A DNA stretch of 55,132 nt, taken from positions 1-55,132 of the forward strand of contig JAGATB010000013.1 in assembly GCA_017621495.1 (NCBI GenBank), written 5' to 3'. The stretch comes from Clostridia bacterium. GTDB taxonomy: Bacteria > Bacillota > Clostridia > UMGS1810. A program made the position numbers and the translations under genes. The notes below the pieces were generated by a model, which saw only the letters and a list, made by a program, of their open reading frames with translations, did not search any database and was not told where the DNA came from. Positions 40,404 through 50,377 of this stretch are shown here, one piece after another (position 1 is the first letter of the stretch; every line of letters begins with the position of its first letter).

Positions 40404-43148
40404 ATGGACTTTAAAAATGTACCCAATAAGTACAGACCAATTCCCTTTTGGTCATGGAATGAAAAGCTTGACACTGCAGAAACTGTTAGTCAGATAGACC
40501 AAATGCAGCAGCAGGGCATAGGCGGCTTCTTTATGCATGCCAGAGGCGGTCTGCAAACCGAATACATGGGCGAGGAATGGTTTGAGAATGTGAAGGCTTG
40601 TGCCGCTAAGTGTGAAGTAAACGGCATGTATGCCTGGGCATATGACGAAAACGGATGGCCCAGCGGCTTCGGCAGCGGCATTGTAAACGGAAAAGGTGTG
40701 GAGTACCAGCAAAAGTACCTCCGCTTTGAAAAAGGAGAGAAGCACACCGACAGAACTATTGCCTATGTGGACGGATATCATTTTTACTATGACGTCAATC
40801 CGTTTTATGTTGACACTTTGGACGGTATGGTTATCAAGGACTTTATAGACAATATCTATCGGCCCTATTATGATAAATTTGCAGGCAGACTTGAGGGTTT
40901 CTTTACAGATGAACCCCAGATTTCCAGAAACGGTATACCCTGGAGCTTTATACTGCCGGATGAATATGAAAAGGCATACGGCGAAAGCCTCATAGATAAG
41001 CTCCCCGAGCTTTTCATGGAGACCGGTACATATAAGGACACCAGAGTTAAATTCTGGAAGCTTGTCACCGAGCTTTTCTCAAAGAATTTTATGAAGCAGA
41101 TTTACGACTGGTGCGCAGAGCACAATCTGCAGTTTACAGGTCACCTTGTACTGGAAGAAAATTTACATATGCAGCTCGTGTCAAACGGTGCCTGCATGCC
41201 TCATTATGAATACTTCACTATTCCCGGTATGGACTGGCTCGGCAGACACAATAACGACTCCCTTACGCCGTATCAGGTGGGCTCTGTAGCGAGACAGCTT
41301 GGCAAGAAGCAGGTACTGTCCGAGACATTTGCCATGTGTGGTCATAACGTGGGTCATGATGAGCTTAAATGGATATTTGAGCATCAGATGGTCAGAGGTA
41401 TCAACCTGCTGTGTCAGCACTTGGAGGGTTACTCCAACCGTGGTATCCGCAAGAGAGACTATCCGCCGGCAATGTATATACAGCAGCCTTGGTGGAAGGA
41501 CTATAAGATGTTTAACGATGCCATGAGCCGTATAGGTATGCTCCTTACAGAAGGGGATGACGGCATTGACCTGCTGGTTATCCATCCTCAGACCACTGCA
41601 TGGACTATGTACAACGACAGCGACTTTTATGATGCATCCAACGACAGTGGCAGGAAAAGCATAATGCAGCTTCACAATGATTTCCTGAACCTGTTGCTTA
41701 CGCTGGAAAAGAAGCATGTAAACTTCCACTTAGGTGATGAGATAATCATTGAGCGTCATGCCAAGGTAGAGGGCAATAAGCTGATAATAGGTGAGAAATC
41801 CTACAGCAGGATTATTTTGCCGAGACATGATGTGCTCTTTGCAAATACCCAAAAGCTCCTTGATGAGTTCAAGGCAAACGGCGGCGTAATCACTACCGTG
41901 GATGAGATTGAATATAACAATATCATAGATATTCCGGAGATTACATATTGTGAAAGACGCTGCAGTGATTACAACCTGTATTACTTCGTAAACAGCACGG
42001 AAAACACCTATGATGCACACATTGCCAAGGGTACCAAGGTCCTCGACCCGGTAACCGGTGAGCTGATAGGCTTTGACGGCTGTCATACATTTAAGAAGTA
42101 CGAGTCGTTGGTTGTTATAGATGATTTCACTGAGAGATGCCCACAGCAGGATAAAGCTGACCTTACCGCCATTGATTTAGGCGGCAAATGGAGTGTTGAA
42201 AAATGCACCGACAACGTGCTCACTCTGGACTACTGCGATTATTATTTCGACGGAGTTCTTGAGGAGAAAAACGGTTATATATTAAATGCCATGTATCGTG
42301 CAATTGAGCTTGGCAAGCCGGTTAATATTAAGTGCGAGTTCAAATTCAAGGCGGACACCGTTCCCGCAAGACTTTACCTCGTATGCGAAACACCGGATAT
42401 CTTTGAAATATCGGTTAACGGTAATATAATACCCAAGACAGACTGCGGTTACTTCGCAGATAAAGCATTCAGGAAAATCGATATTGCTTCCTATGTGAAG
42501 CCCGGTGAAAACACAATCACCATGAATGTGGCCTTTGCTCAGAGCAAGGAAGTCTACGAAAATATAGAAAAAGGCAAGCAGTTTGAATCCGAGAAGAACA
42601 AGCTTACCTTTGATATGGAGATAGAGCAGATTTATCTTGTGGGCGACTTCGCAGTAGATACACGCGGCACATTTGAAGAGCTTGACAGGGATGCATGCCG
42701 TTTCAAGGGCGAATTTGTGCTCACAGATCCCGTAAAGGAGATAACACTTACCAACATTGAGAGACAGGGATTCCCATTCTTTGCAGGCGATATCACTGTT
42801 AAAAAGACCTTCACAGCAGATAGTATGAATATGATGCTCGACTTCGTAAAGACAGGCATCAATGTAGTAAAGGCTAAGATAAACGGCACGGAAGTTTCCA
42901 AATTCATGTGGGAGCCCTACACTGCGGACGTAAGCGAACTCATACATTCGGGCGAAAACGAAATCGAGCTTACTCTCGTAAATAATTTAAGAAACATGCA
43001 GGGACCGCTTCACCAGGAAATCGGTGAATCTTACAGCGTGACTCCCACAACCTTCTACAAGGAAAAATGCATCTGGACACCACGTGGTATAGACTGGAAC
43101 GATGACTATTGCTTTGTAAATATCAATCTCAAAAACAGAGGAGAATAA
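40404..43148 (+). CDS. Large glycosyl hydrolase (GH106-like, candidate alpha-L-rhamnosidase)
   Basis: A 914-residue cytoplasmic enzyme. The N-terminal catalytic part opens RPIPFWSWNEKL, then GGFFMHARGG (about 40), YDENGWPSGFGSG (about 80) and FFTDEPQIS (about 167), all typical of a clostridial family related to GH106 rhamnosidases. The C-terminal third (about 640-900) contains galactose-binding-like beta-sandwich domains. I am sure it is a glycosidase-type protein but the exact family and substrate are inferred. Together with the following SGNH esterase, the uronate genes and the rhamnosidase at 18952, it fits breakdown of pectin-like or other rhamnose-containing glycans. Confidence 0.75.
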   Translation: MDFKNVPNKYRPIPFWSWNEKLDTAETVSQIDQMQQQGIGGFFMHARGGLQTEYMGEEWFENVKACAAKCEVNGMYAWAYDENGWPSGFGSGIVNGKGVEYQQKYLRFEKGEKHTDRTIAYVDGYHFYYDVNPFYVDTLDGMVIKDFIDNIYRPYYDKFAGRLEGFFTDEPQISRNGIPWSFILPDEYEKAYGESLIDKLPELFMETGTYKDTRVKFWKLVTELFSKNFMKQIYDWCAEHNLQFTGHLVLEENLHMQLVSNGACMPHYEYFTIPGMDWLGRHNNDSLTPYQVGSVARQLGKKQVLSETFAMCGHNVGHDELKWIFEHQMVRGINLLCQHLEGYSNRGIRKRDYPPAMYIQQPWWKDYKMFNDAMSRIGMLLTEGDDGIDLLVIHPQTTAWTMYNDSDFYDASNDSGRKSIMQLHNDFLNLLLTLEKKHVNFHLGDEIIIERHAKVEGNKLIIGEKSYSRIILPRHDVLFANTQKLLDEFKANGGVITTVDEIEYNNIIDIPEITYCERRCSDYNLYYFVNSTENTYDAHIAKGTKVLDPVTGELIGFDGCHTFKKYESLVVIDDFTERCPQQDKADLTAIDLGGKWSVEKCTDNVLTLDYCDYYFDGVLEEKNGYILNAMYRAIELGKPVNIKCEFKFKADTVPARLYLVCETPDIFEISVNGNIIPKTDCGYFADKAFRKIDIASYVKPGENTITMNVAFAQSKEVYENIEKGKQFESEKNKLTFDMEIEQIYLVGDFAVDTRGTFEELDRDACRFKGEFVLTDPVKEITLTNIERQGFPFFAGDITVKKTFTADSMNMMLDFVKTGINVVKAKINGTEVSKFMWEPYTADVSELIHSGENEIELTLVNNLRNMQGPLHQEIGESYSVTPTTFYKEKCIWTPRGIDWNDDYCFVNINLKNRGE

Positions 43149-43150
43149 AA

Positions 43151-43840
43151 ATGTCAGGTAATTTAGAAAAACAAAACACCGTATCTTCATTGAATCAGAC
43201 CCCTAAATGCTGCTTTTTTTCAGGAAACCCTGAGGGTAGCCCCAGAATACTGTTTGTGGGTAACTCCATAACATACCACGCTCCCAAGCCCGATATAGGC
43301 TGGTTTGGTTCATGGGGTATGGCAGCTTCCTCTGAAGATAAAGATTACGTGCACCTGGTTATGGCGGAAGTAATCAAAAAGCACCCGAATGCTGCTTTTT
43401 GCGTAGTTCAGGTAGCTACCTGGGAGAGAGAGTATAAGGGCTATGACAACGATGCGGTATTCTTTGAAGCAAAGGATTTCAAACCGGATGTTATAATCTG
43501 CGGAATTTCAGAAAATGTGCCGAGGGATTATTTTGAGGCACAATCCTTTAAAAAAGAGCTGCACAATCTCCATACATACTTAAGCGGCGGTAGAAAAGAT
43601 ACCATAGTTATCCAGGCTACATCTTTCTTCATTAGTCAGGAGAAGGACAACACCCTCATAGATTATTGCCGTGAATACGATGCCGTATCTGTAGACCTCA
43701 GAGACGTAGCATGTGATGAATCAAACCTTGCCTTGGGTGAGTATGAGCATCACGGTGTCTCAATCCACCCGGGCGATAAGGGTATGCAGACCCTGGCAGA
43801 TAAGTATATAGCTAAGCTCAAAGAGCAGGGTGTTATATGA
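43151..43840 (+). CDS. SGNH/GDSL-family hydrolase (third copy)
   Basis: A 229-residue SGNH hydrolase. The catalytic Ser lies in FVGNSIT (about 36), and the His in SIHPGDKG (about 206). The Asn block (ICGISEN) is a variant of the usual G-x-N-D. ATG 43151 is used, with GAGGAG just upstream and only 2 bases after the glycosidase stop, so they are co-transcribed. Probable deacetylase acting with the glycosidase. Confidence 0.8.
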   Translation: MSGNLEKQNTVSSLNQTPKCCFFSGNPEGSPRILFVGNSITYHAPKPDIGWFGSWGMAASSEDKDYVHLVMAEVIKKHPNAAFCVVQVATWEREYKGYDNDAVFFEAKDFKPDVIICGISENVPRDYFEAQSFKKELHNLHTYLSGGRKDTIVIQATSFFISQEKDNTLIDYCREYDAVSVDLRDVACDESNLALGEYEHHGVSIHPGDKGMQTLADKYIAKLKEQGVI

Positions 43841-43922
43841 TAGTTATTTATGCGTAGGTAAATAGGAGTTTTATGTGCCGCAGGCACAATTGAAAATTGA
43901 GAATTGAGAATTTTTTGCCAAT

Positions 43923-43952
43923 GTAGGGAACGTCGAGGACGCCGGTCCCTAC
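43923..43952. repeat. GTAGGGA...TCCCTAC palindromic repeat
   Basis: Arms GTAGGGA (43923-43929) and TCCCTAC (43946-43952) enclose a small CGTC-GAG-GACG hairpin. Member of the family also at 27971, 34460 and 34564. It lies between convergent genes and may end transcription from both sides. Confidence 0.6.
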
Positions 43953-43978
43953 GTTGTATTTGTGCGGATGCTATATGC

Positions 43979-44830
43979 TCACACTCCGCTGTATGCGGAA
44001 AATCCGCCGTCCACGGGTATTACAACACCGTTTACAAAGCTTGATGCTTCATAGCACAAAAGATACATCAAAGTACCTATGAGTTCTTCCTTTTCACCAA
44101 ATCTGTCCATGGGTGTCTGGGATATTATCTTCTCAGCACGTTCGCTGTAGCTTCCGTCTTCCTTTAGCAGCAGACCTCTGTTCTGATTAGTCAGGAAAAA
44201 CCCCGGAGCTATGGCATTCACTCTTATACCTACCTTGGAGAAGTGCACCGCCAGCCACTTTGTGAAGTTGGATACAGCTGCTTTAGCACCGCTGTAGGCA
44301 GGTATTCTTGTAAGTGGTGTAAATGCATTCATGGAGGATATATTGATTATCACAGCACCCTTTTTGCCAATCAAATCATGGGCAAATACCTGAGTAGGGA
44401 GCAGGGTGCCCAGGAAGTTGAGATTGAACACAAACTCAATGCCTGCCGGGTCCAAATCAAAAAACGTCTTTATTCCCTCCACATCCTCATCTGCAGGGTT
44501 GTAGTAATCCTTGGTGGTGCTTCCCTTGGGATTGTTTCCGCCGGCACCGTTTATGAGGATATCCACCGAGCCGAATGCCGCATTAATCTTTGCCTTTGCT
44601 TTTTCAAGGCTTTCCTTTTCCAGTACATTGCAGCTTACTCCGATTGCTCTGCCGCCGTCGACGGTTATCTCGTCTGCGATTTTCTTTGCTGCTTCGCCGT
44701 TTAAGTCCAGCACAGCCACATTTGCTCCTGCCGAAGCCACCGCCTTTGCAAAGGTGGAGCAGAGTATGCCGCCGCCACCGGTGATTACGCAGGTCTTACC
44801 GCTTAAGTCTATGGAAAATGGTAATTTCAT
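43979..44830 (-). CDS. SDR-family D-mannonate oxidoreductase
   Basis: A 283-residue short-chain dehydrogenase. NAD(P) is bound by TGGGGI (about 17-22); the catalytic Ser is in SSMNAF (about 163) and the Tyr-Lys pair in YSGAK (about 177). NGAGGNNP and VNAIAPGFF are typical of the mannonate (fructuronate) reductase subgroup found next to uxuA. The start is one base after the uxuA stop, indicating coupling. It would interconvert D-fructuronate and D-mannonate, feeding uxuA, in glucuronate breakdown. Confidence 0.87.
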   Translation of the reverse strand: MKLPFSIDLSGKTCVITGGGGILCSTFAKAVASAGANVAVLDLNGEAAKKIADEITVDGGRAIGVSCNVLEKESLEKAKAKINAAFGSVDILINGAGGNNPKGSTTKDYYNPADEDVEGIKTFFDLDPAGIEFVFNLNFLGTLLPTQVFAHDLIGKKGAVIINISSMNAFTPLTRIPAYSGAKAAVSNFTKWLAVHFSKVGIRVNAIAPGFFLTNQNRGLLLKEDGSYSERAEKIISQTPMDRFGEKEELIGTLMYLLCYEASSFVNGVVIPVDGGFSAYSGV

Positions 44831-44831
44831 C

Positions 44832-45881
44832 TTAATTTGCCTCCTGTTTCATTCTATCCAGCGCTTCCCAAAGTCCGTTTATGTATACGGTGCCCAGTGC
44901 TCTGTCATATAATCCGTATCCCGGCTTGCCGGTTTCACCCCATATCATTCTGCCGTGGTCAGGACGTATATATCCCTCAAATCCTTCGTCGTGATATGCC
45001 TTTACTATGCCAAATATATCCAGTGAACCGCACTCGGTCTTGTGTGCAGCTTCTTCAAAGCACTTCTCGCCTGTAATCTTGATGTTTCTTATATGAGCAA
45101 AATGTATCCTGTCTGCAAAGCTGTGCACCAGGTCTGTTATATCATTGTTGGGGTCAACACCCAGCGAACCGGAGCAAAGTGTCAGACCGTTGTAGGGGCT
45201 GTCATACAGCTTTAGAAATCTTTCCAGGTTTGCCTTGTTTGTGATTATCCTCGGCAATCCGAATATACTCCATGGCGGGTCGTCCGGGTGGATAGCCATC
45301 TTTACCTTAACTTCCTCCGCCACCTTTATCACCCGGTCAAGGAAGTATTTCAGGTTATTCCACAAATCCTCCTCGGATATGCTTTTGTATTTTTCCAAGA
45401 GTGCCTTCATGCTTTCTTTAGTGTAGCTGGAATCCCATCCCGGCAGTGAGAGTTCGCCCTTTAGAGGGTCCATTTTCAGCACTGTTTCTTCGTCATATAT
45501 CAGTGCATTTGAGCCATCCGGCAGATTAAATGCCAGGTCAGAGCGTGTCCAGTCAAACACCGGCATAAAGTTGTAGCATACGCAGTCGATGCCTGCTTTA
45601 GCTAAATTTTTTAAGGTTTCGCAGTAGTTGGCTATGTATCTGTCCCTGTCGCCGTCGCCTGTTTTGATATCTTCATGTACAGGTACCGATTCTATTACGG
45701 ATAATTCCATACCTGCTGCTTCTATGGTGTTTTTTAGCTGCATTATACGTTCCAATGGCCATACCTCACCTACAGGTATGTCATATATTGCGGATACTAT
45801 CCCTGTAACTCCGGGGATTTGTCTGATTTTTTCCAGGGTTACGGGGTCATCCTCTCCGTACCATCTGAAGGTCATTTTCAT
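44832..45881 (-). CDS. uxuA: Mannonate dehydratase
   Basis: A 349-residue enzyme converting D-mannonate to 2-keto-3-deoxygluconate. It matches UxuA from [23 protein letters not shown] at the start through [24 protein letters not shown] (metal-site Cys) and DHGRMIWGE. Metal ligands (His, Cys, Asp) look intact; length is normal. It is first in an operon with the mannonate oxidoreductase and is divergently placed from an AraC regulator, with the shared control region at 45882-46008. Confidence 0.95.
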   Translation of the reverse strand: MKMTFRWYGEDDPVTLEKIRQIPGVTGIVSAIYDIPVGEVWPLERIMQLKNTIEAAGMELSVIESVPVHEDIKTGDGDRDRYIANYCETLKNLAKAGIDCVCYNFMPVFDWTRSDLAFNLPDGSNALIYDEETVLKMDPLKGELSLPGWDSSYTKESMKALLEKYKSISEEDLWNNLKYFLDRVIKVAEEVKVKMAIHPDDPPWSIFGLPRIITNKANLERFLKLYDSPYNGLTLCSGSLGVDPNNDITDLVHSFADRIHFAHIRNIKITGEKCFEEAAHKTECGSLDIFGIVKAYHDEGFEGYIRPDHGRMIWGETGKPGYGLYDRALGTVYINGLWEALDRMKQEAN

Positions 45882-45948
45882 ATTGTGATTACTCCTTCCA
45901 TATTATTTTAATATAGAATATCACAAAATAGTTAAAATTACTATATTA

Positions 45949-45976
45949 AGATTGCTAAAAAGATTGCAAAAATTGC
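45949..45976. promoter_or_regulatory. Direct repeats, possible AraC-family operator
   Basis: AGATTGC occurs at 45949 and 45961, with a third ATTGC at 45972; the spacings of 12 and about 10 bases put the copies on one face of the DNA. They overlap the -35 box of the regulator gene and sit between it and uxuA, a typical arrangement for AraC-type direct-repeat sites. Confidence 0.45.
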
Positions 45977-45992
45977 GATTATGTGTTATCAT
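45964..45992 (+). promoter_or_regulatory. Promoter of the AraC-type regulator
   Basis: TTGCAA (45964-45969) and TATCAT (45987-45992) are 17 bases apart, 17 bases before the ATG at 46009. Confidence 0.5.
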
Positions 45993-46008
45993 TATATTGG
46001 GTGATATT

Positions 46009-46797
46009 ATGAGTAATTTTGCATTTGAATACAGTGTAGGGGAGGATATATCCAAGTCGGTATTCAGACTTCACAACCATGATGACTATGAGATATATAT
46101 GTTTATAGAGGGCGATTCCAATTACGTGGTAGAGGGCAGGAGCTACAGCCTGCAGCCCTATGATATGATAGTAATCCGCCGCCATGAGATGCATAGGGTG
46201 TATCACAGGAGCAATGTCCCCTACAGCCGTTTTGTAATTATGGTCAAGCCGGAGTTTTTTGATGAACATGCCTGCAGAGTATATGAGCGTCAGTTTAAAG
46301 AGACACCACCTGATGCAGGCAATAAAATAACCGCCGACGTGGTTAGGTCGAGCGGTCTTTATGACGCATATATGAGACTGAAAAAATACAGCTGTGAATT
46401 CACAGTAACCCATGACCCGGTTGTTCAGTCAATTATAGTGGAGATATTGTATCTCATAGATAAGGTTACACTTTTCGCCCATGATGATTCCTCCAACAAA
46501 CAGCTTGCAGATGTGATTAACTACATAAATTCTCATTATACCGAGGATTTGTATCTGGAGGATATTGCCTCAAGGTTCTTTATATCTAAGTATCATCTGT
46601 GCCATCTGTTCAAGGAAACCACAGGTCTTACTATGCATACCTACATAAACCGCAAACGCATTACACGTGTGCGGGAGCTTGTGGCTGATGGCTCAAATAT
46701 TACAAACGCAGTGGTAAATGCAGGTTTTAATAATTATTCATCATTCTACAGGGCATATGTGAAGGTTTTCGGCGTGTCACCGGGCAAGAATAAGTAA
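46009..46797 (+). CDS. AraC-family transcriptional regulator
   Basis: A 262-residue regulator with an N-terminal cupin domain for sugar sensing (HNHDDYEIYMFIEG, near residue 22) and a C-terminal double helix-turn-helix (about 165-262: LEDIASRFFISKYHLCHLFK and NNYSSFYRAYVKVFGVSPG). The start at ATG 46009 is chosen for its GGGTGA ribosome binding site; the longer frame from 45952 has none. Divergent orientation to uxuA suggests it activates the uronate genes, perhaps also the glycosidase pair upstream. The ligand may be a uronate or its breakdown product. Confidence 0.9.
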   Translation: MSNFAFEYSVGEDISKSVFRLHNHDDYEIYMFIEGDSNYVVEGRSYSLQPYDMIVIRRHEMHRVYHRSNVPYSRFVIMVKPEFFDEHACRVYERQFKETPPDAGNKITADVVRSSGLYDAYMRLKKYSCEFTVTHDPVVQSIIVEILYLIDKVTLFAHDDSSNKQLADVINYINSHYTEDLYLEDIASRFFISKYHLCHLFKETTGLTMHTYINRKRITRVRELVADGSNITNAVVNAGFNNYSSFYRAYVKVFGVSPGKNK

Positions 46798-46830
46798 AAG
46801 TTAATAGTTAAGAAGTAATAGGTTATGAAC

Positions 46831-46851
46831 AAAATCGCCATTAGCGATTTT
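46831..46851. terminator. Hairpin between convergent araC-type and radA genes
   Basis: AAAATCGC-CATTA-GCGATTTT forms an 8-bp stem ending in a short T-run on both strands. The same hairpin with its TTCACTATT context occurs at 36030. Confidence 0.55.
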
Positions 46852-46908
46852 GAACCATACTTATTCACTATTCACTGTTCACTATTACTTAATTTTATCA
46901 TCCTTCCA

Positions 46909-48279
46909 TTATTTTGCGTTTTCCTTAATCACCTTGATAGTTTCTGCTACTGTATGCACAGGTATGATTTCTATGCCCTTTACTTCCATGGCTTCGGCAG
47001 CATTGCCCTTTGGCACTATACAGCGCTCAAATCCGAGCTTTTTAGCTTCAGTAATCCTCTTTTGAGCGAAGCTTACCGAGCGGATTTCTCCTGTTAAACC
47101 AACTTCACCCAGAATCAGTGTTTTGCCGTCTATTACGAAGTTTTTGACATTAGATGCCACCGCAGTTATAACTGCCAGGTCGGAGGCAGTTTCCGTAAGT
47201 CGTAATCCACCCACTACGTTTATGTAAACATCCTGGCTCTGCATGGAGTATCCCAGCTTTTTTTCCAGTATTGCCACGAGCATCGTGGCTCTGTTGTAGT
47301 CTACACCGGTTGCCATCCTGCGTGCTATGGCAAAGCTTGTAGGTGCAGAGAGAGCCTGTATCTCGGCAAGCATGGGGCGTGAGCCTTCCAGTGTACATAC
47401 TATTGCCGAGCCGCTTGCGTCTGCCGGTCTGCCGGAGAGCATCATGGCAGACGGATTGGGTACTTCCTTAAGCCCGGAGTCCTTCATCTCAAATACGCCT
47501 ATTTCATTGGTAGAGCCGAATCGATTTTTTACTGTTCTGAGTATCCTGTAGCTTTGCTGTCTTTCCCCTTCAAAGTAGAGTACACAGTCCACCATATGTT
47601 CAAGTACTCGTGGACCTGCTATACTTCCTTCTTTGGTCACATGTCCTACTATAAATATAGCTATATTGTTTTCTTTAGCAAGTCTCATCAAAAAGTGCGT
47701 AGCTTCTCTTACCTGGGCTACACTTCCCGGTGCGGAGGCTACCTCGTCTCTGTACATGGTCTGTATAGAGTCAACTATCATCACGGCAGGCTTCAGTTCA
47801 TTTGCATGGTATATCACGGTGTCCAGATTGGTTTCTGCAAGGAGCCTGAGGCAATCCGACTTCACACCCAAACGGCTTGCACGCATTTTTATCTGCTGTG
47901 CAGATTCTTCACCGGATACGTAGAGTATAGAGTGCTCGCCGCCCAAATTCTCACATATCTGGAGAAGCAGGGTAGATTTACCTATACCGGGGTCACCGCC
48001 TACCAGCACCATTGAGCCTCTTACCACTCCGCCGCCCAGGACTCTGTCCAGCTCTGCGGAGCCTGTGGCTATTCTTTCGCCTTCGGTTTCGGATATTTCG
48101 GTAAGCTTTAGGGGCACTGACCTTACAGATATTGGTTTGACCTTGGTTTCGTACTTACCCTGTGGTATTTCGGTTTGTTCCTCAAAGGTACTCCAATTGC
48201 TGCATGAAGGGCATTTACCCAGCCATTTTAAGCTTTCATATCCGCAATTATTGCACACGAATTTTGTTTTTGTTTTCAT
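46909..48279 (-). CDS. radA: DNA repair protein RadA
   Basis: A 456-residue RecA-like ATPase that helps process recombination intermediates (branch migration). It has the N-terminal zinc finger CNNC...CPSC (about 10-30), Walker A GGDPGIGKSTL (about 95), the RadA-specific KNRFG motif (about 250) and a C-terminal Lon-like domain (VGGLRLTE, GLTGEIR). All motifs are intact and length is typical. Confidence 0.96.
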   Translation of the reverse strand: MKTKTKFVCNNCGYESLKWLGKCPSCSNWSTFEEQTEIPQGKYETKVKPISVRSVPLKLTEISETEGERIATGSAELDRVLGGGVVRGSMVLVGGDPGIGKSTLLLQICENLGGEHSILYVSGEESAQQIKMRASRLGVKSDCLRLLAETNLDTVIYHANELKPAVMIVDSIQTMYRDEVASAPGSVAQVREATHFLMRLAKENNIAIFIVGHVTKEGSIAGPRVLEHMVDCVLYFEGERQQSYRILRTVKNRFGSTNEIGVFEMKDSGLKEVPNPSAMMLSGRPADASGSAIVCTLEGSRPMLAEIQALSAPTSFAIARRMATGVDYNRATMLVAILEKKLGYSMQSQDVYINVVGGLRLTETASDLAVITAVASNVKNFVIDGKTLILGEVGLTGEIRSVSFAQKRITEAKKLGFERCIVPKGNAAEAMEVKGIEIIPVHTVAETIKVIKENAK

Positions 48280-48308
48280 TACACTTATCTCCGAAATTTG
48301 TATGTTAA

Positions 48309-49016
48309 TTAAATTTCAGCTGCTACCTTTTTAGCAATCTCCATATCTTTTTCACTTATAGCTTCATCAAGCTTTATTTCACCCACCGAGTGTGGATCGG
48401 TACCGGTCAGAGTCTTTAACCATACGAGTCCCAGTGTGTATCTGCCAAGACCGAGCGAAGCATGAATCGAATCTCTGTAAAAATCGCTTATACCGTTTTC
48501 TTTAAGCATTTCAAAAGCCTTTCCGGATTTGAGGATTATATCTGCATTTATGTCCTGCATGGCTTTATCATATGATTTTTCCACATCTGCAAACATGGCA
48601 CTCCCGTCTTGATAATGCTGTAAGCATGCCTCGCCGTCTCTGTAACCCCAAGTCTGATGCATGGCAATCTTAGCCTGAGGTACGTGCTTTCTTACGTATT
48701 CCGCAAGATTATTAAGATAGGGCTGAAATGTGGAGTAGTCCGTACTTCTGAAGCTTTGCTGCTGTAGAGTTACCACGTCCCAGTCTGCTGCCAGGAGAGC
48801 TTCTTTAATCGAAGCATTCAGGTATGTGTACTTACCGTTTAATTCATAACGATATGCCTTTTCTTCGGAGAGCATATTTCTGTGATGAAGAGATAGGGGA
48901 CAGCCGCCTATAAATAAGTTGGCAGTGTCCAGCTCCACACCGCAGCTCTGTGCAAGCTGATGCAGATATCTCGTCGAATCCTGTGAGTAACTGTTTCCTA
49001 TAGATAAAATCTTCAT
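48309..49016 (-). CDS. DUF4886 SGNH-like hydrolase
   Basis: A 235-residue protein of the DUF4886 family, an SGNH-hydrolase-like fold. The putative nucleophile lies in SIGNSYSQD (about 5-13); VTLQQQSFRS and HQTWGYRD are family features, and DSIHASLGLGRY supplies a His. Family members often accompany carbohydrate loci, so esterase activity on glycans is plausible. It lies 17 bases after the CNNM gene and may be co-transcribed with it. Confidence 0.82.
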   Translation of the reverse strand: MKILSIGNSYSQDSTRYLHQLAQSCGVELDTANLFIGGCPLSLHHRNMLSEEKAYRYELNGKYTYLNASIKEALLAADWDVVTLQQQSFRSTDYSTFQPYLNNLAEYVRKHVPQAKIAMHQTWGYRDGEACLQHYQDGSAMFADVEKSYDKAMQDINADIILKSGKAFEMLKENGISDFYRDSIHASLGLGRYTLGLVWLKTLTGTDPHSVGEIKLDEAISEKDMEIAKKVAAEI

Positions 49017-49033
49017 TTCAATTCTCCTTTGTA

Positions 49034-50293
49034 TTAGTCATCATCTTTTTCATCTTTTTCAGCAATTTCATTTACTGTAACTTTAATCCTTGTAACTCTG
49101 TGAGAATCTGTTTCTATTATGATAATGTCAAGATTCTCATAACTGAATCTGTCGCCTTTTTCGGGCATTTTACCCAGCTGTTCCATTACCCATCCGCCGG
49201 TAGAAATGCTGTCGCTCTCTGCTTCTATATCAAAGAATTCGCAGAAATCCTCAAAGTTCTCGGCACATTCCACCAGGTACATATTAGTACCTACAGAGCG
49301 GAATGTCTCCACTACCTCATCATGCTCGTCCCAGATTTCGCCGACGATTTCCTCCAGTATGTCCTCCATGGTTACTATACCCAGTGTACCGCCGTATTCA
49401 TCGATAACTACTGCAATGTGGGATTTACTTTTCTGAAGTATTTTAAGGAGGTCATTGAGCTTTTCTGACTTTTGTATAAACAGGGGCTTGGTCATTATTT
49501 CTTTGATAGGATTGCGTGTGATACCGCCTGTTGTGAAGAAGTCCTTCAAGTGAATTATACCCACGATATTGTCTATGGTTTCCTCATATACTACCAGTCT
49601 TGAGAACTTGGTTTTAGCAAATACTTTGGCGATTTCTTCCTTGTCCTCGTCTACGGATACTGCCTCTATATCCACTCTGTGTATGAGTATATCCTCCGCT
49701 TCCTGCTCGCCGAATTCTATGGCATTTCGTATGAGCTCACCTTCATCGGTGTCCAGTGTGCCTTCCTGTTCAACCTCTTCCACCAGAAGCATGAGTTCCT
49801 CTTGAGACATCTTTGAGCTGCCTTCAAGCTTGAGTACCTTGGCAAGGAGCTTCTTCCACTGAGTAAACAAGAAATTAACAGGTGTGAGCAGCCATATGAG
49901 TATCCTTATAATAGGAGCCGAGAACATTGCAAATTTCTCCGGGCAGTCTTTGGCAATACTTTTGGGCGATATTTCGCCGAAAATGAGTACCACGATGGTC
50001 ACAACAATGGTTGAAATTGTAGCACCCATATCATTATATAGTGCAATAAAGAGTACTGTGCCTATGGAGGAAAGCGATATGTTAACTATGTTATTACCTA
50101 TGAGAATTGTGGATATGAGCTTGTCATAGCTTTCTGACAAATCATATGCCAAGGTAGCTCTTTTGTCACCTTTTTCCATGAGAGCCTTTAATCGGGTCTT
50201 GTTTAGTGACGAGAAAGCAGTCTCTGTTGCCGAAAAGTACGCCGACATCATCACCAGTACAATCATCGTAAAAATATAGGGAAATATGTCCAT
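49034..50293 (-). CDS. CNNM/CorC (HlyC/CorC) family transporter
   Basis: A 419-residue membrane protein with an N-terminal DUF21 domain (about 1-185, opening [18 protein letters not shown]), a CBS-domain pair (about 205-330, with [15 protein letters not shown]) and a C-terminal CorC_HlyC domain (about 340-410). The family exports or regulates Mg2+/Co2+ and is often called hemolysin-like by old naming. A long leader with a hairpin terminator lies upstream (50378-50514), so its expression may depend on transcription read-through. Confidence 0.92.
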   Translation of the reverse strand: MDIFPYIFTMIVLVMMSAYFSATETAFSSLNKTRLKALMEKGDKRATLAYDLSESYDKLISTILIGNNIVNISLSSIGTVLFIALYNDMGATISTIVVTIVVLIFGEISPKSIAKDCPEKFAMFSAPIIRILIWLLTPVNFLFTQWKKLLAKVLKLEGSSKMSQEELMLLVEEVEQEGTLDTDEGELIRNAIEFGEQEAEDILIHRVDIEAVSVDEDKEEIAKVFAKTKFSRLVVYEETIDNIVGIIHLKDFFTTGGITRNPIKEIMTKPLFIQKSEKLNDLLKILQKSKSHIAVVIDEYGGTLGIVTMEDILEEIVGEIWDEHDEVVETFRSVGTNMYLVECAENFEDFCEFFDIEAESDSISTGGWVMEQLGKMPEKGDRFSYENLDIIIIETDSHRVTRIKVTVNEIAEKDEKDDD

Positions 50294-50377
50294 TTCTTTA
50301 ATCTAATTCTCCTTTAATCACATTTAGTTAATTGGCTATATTTCAAATAAAATCAGCTCAAAATCTTTTTTAAACGC

